Below are positions 63,661-64,000 of a stretch of DNA of 64,000 nucleotides, in pieces. Each line of letters opens with the position of its first letter. The first letter of the stretch is position 1. The position numbers and the translations under genes are program-made. Source of the stretch: Rhizobiaceae bacterium (GTDB lineage Bacteria > Pseudomonadota > Alphaproteobacteria > Rhizobiales > Rhizobiaceae). The stretch is from positions 1 through 64,000 of the forward strand of contig JARGOF010000010.1 of assembly GCA_029212415.1 (NCBI GenBank). The letters are read 5' to 3'. The notes beneath the pieces were generated by a model. The model saw only the letters and a program-made list of their open reading frames with translations. It ran no database searches and was not told the DNA's origin.

Positions 63661-64000
63661 TCAGTCAAAGCTCACCTTGGGTACCGCGCGGCTTTCGGCA
63701 TCGATACTGAATGTCTGCATGGGTCTGGCGTCCGAATAGATAAATGCAGCCCACCAGCGACCCGGCACGGTCCGCAGCTCCGTATTGTAGAGACGTACCG
63801 CTTCGATATAATCACGGCGCGCCACAGCTATACGGTTTTCCGTCCCCTCCAGTTGTGACTGCAAGGCAAGAAAATTCTGGTTGGCTTTCAAATCCGGATA
63901 ATTTTCAGATATGGCCAGCAATCTGCTCAGCGCAGAGGTGAGTTCCGATTGGTTTTGCTGGAACGTTTCAAAGGCCTTCGGATCCGTCAGGACATCGGCG
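63661..64000 (-). CDS. lemA: LemA family protein (partial, N-terminus outside window)
   Basis: The frame is open from the window edge to TGA at 63661-63663, giving 112 residues. It reads ELTSALSRLLAISENYPDLKA, then LEGTENRIAVARRDYIEAVRLYN, the central signature of LemA coiled-coil membrane proteins. The tail WAAFIYSDARPMQTFSIDA is typical of the C-terminus. LemA proteins have an N-terminal membrane helix, not seen here, and occur next to TPM genes as they do here. The ORF track lists only an internal Met start. Confidence 0.93.
   Translation of the reverse strand, partial: ADVLTDPKAFETFQQNQSELTSALSRLLAISENYPDLKANQNFLALQSQLEGTENRIAVARRDYIEAVRLYNTELRTVPGRWWAAFIYSDARPMQTFSIDAESRAVPKVSFD

Noticed and set aside
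1-64000. tRNA, rRNA, insertion sequence or prophage genes
   Set aside because: I saw no clear tRNA T-arm-plus-acceptor pattern, no rRNA sequence, and no transposase, integrase or phage structural protein among the ORFs.

Overview
This window is a stretch of alphaproteobacterial chromosome, most likely from the order Hyphomicrobiales (Rhizobiales). The evidence is the imuA-imuB-dnaE2 cassette behind a GTTC-N7-GTTC LexA box, a DUF1013/TrcR cell-cycle regulator, a 180-kDa-class NAD-glutamate dehydrogenase, and the block SdhAF4 (DUF1674) / htpX / rsmB / heparinase-like / purH. The DNA is moderately GC-rich, densely coded and shows no broken genes. I saw no rRNA, tRNA, insertion sequence, prophage or CRISPR array. 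The genus cannot be decided from the sequence alone.

Layout. 1-7190: the tail of an enolase-superfamily enzyme, a DUF1428 protein, and a TAXI-type TRAP transporter (fused permease plus binding protein) beside a DctB/DctD-like two-component system on the same strand. The response regulator lacks the sigma-54-contacting GAFTGA loop, and the presumed target promoter looks sigma-70-like. 7439-11885: an unrecognised six-helix membrane protein, then a Pat-like acyl-CoA synthetase/GNAT fusion paired with a histone-deacetylase-family enzyme. 11939-21766: a LysR regulator divergent from a compact eight-gene operon: biuret hydrolase (biuH), a second cysteine hydrolase that may be a triuret hydrolase, a cupin, allophanate hydrolase (atzF), and a complete peptide/nickel-type ABC importer with its two ATPases fused. 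It reads as a self-contained nitrogen-scavenging module that imports (poly)ureides and degrades them to ammonia and CO2.

21995-30455: class III nucleotide cyclase, aldo/keto reductase, PhoX-like phosphatase, an orphan GH13_18 sugar phosphorylase, a PLP amino-acid decarboxylase and a YbaN-type membrane protein. 30462-36213: the SOS mutagenesis cassette dnaE2-imuB-imuA with its LexA box. 36405-42822: DUF1801 protein, TrcR, acetyl-CoA synthetase, a cyclopropane-fatty-acid synthase-family methyltransferase and a TadG-like von Willebrand protein. 43221-49590: an 18-bp tandem repeat that copies the stop codon of the SdhAF4 gene, then htpX, rsmB, a large inverted repeat, a heparinase-like gene and purH.

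49640-54422: a LysR regulator divergent from ligI (2-pyrone-4,6-dicarboxylate lactonase), which is joined to a second, divergent TAXI-TRAP system. This looks like a PDC (or related pyrone/dicarboxylate) uptake-and-hydrolysis unit. 54537-64000: dienelactone hydrolase, a UMF1-type MFS permease, NAD-glutamate dehydrogenase, a CXXC carboxymuconolactone-decarboxylase-like protein, and a LemA-TPM-TPM set cut by the window end.

The most promising systems are the biuret/triuret operon, the LigI-TAXI unit and the TAXI operon whose NtrC-type regulator lacks GAFTGA. Acetyl-CoA synthetase, a predicted lysine acetyltransferase and a predicted deacetylase also occur together in the window.
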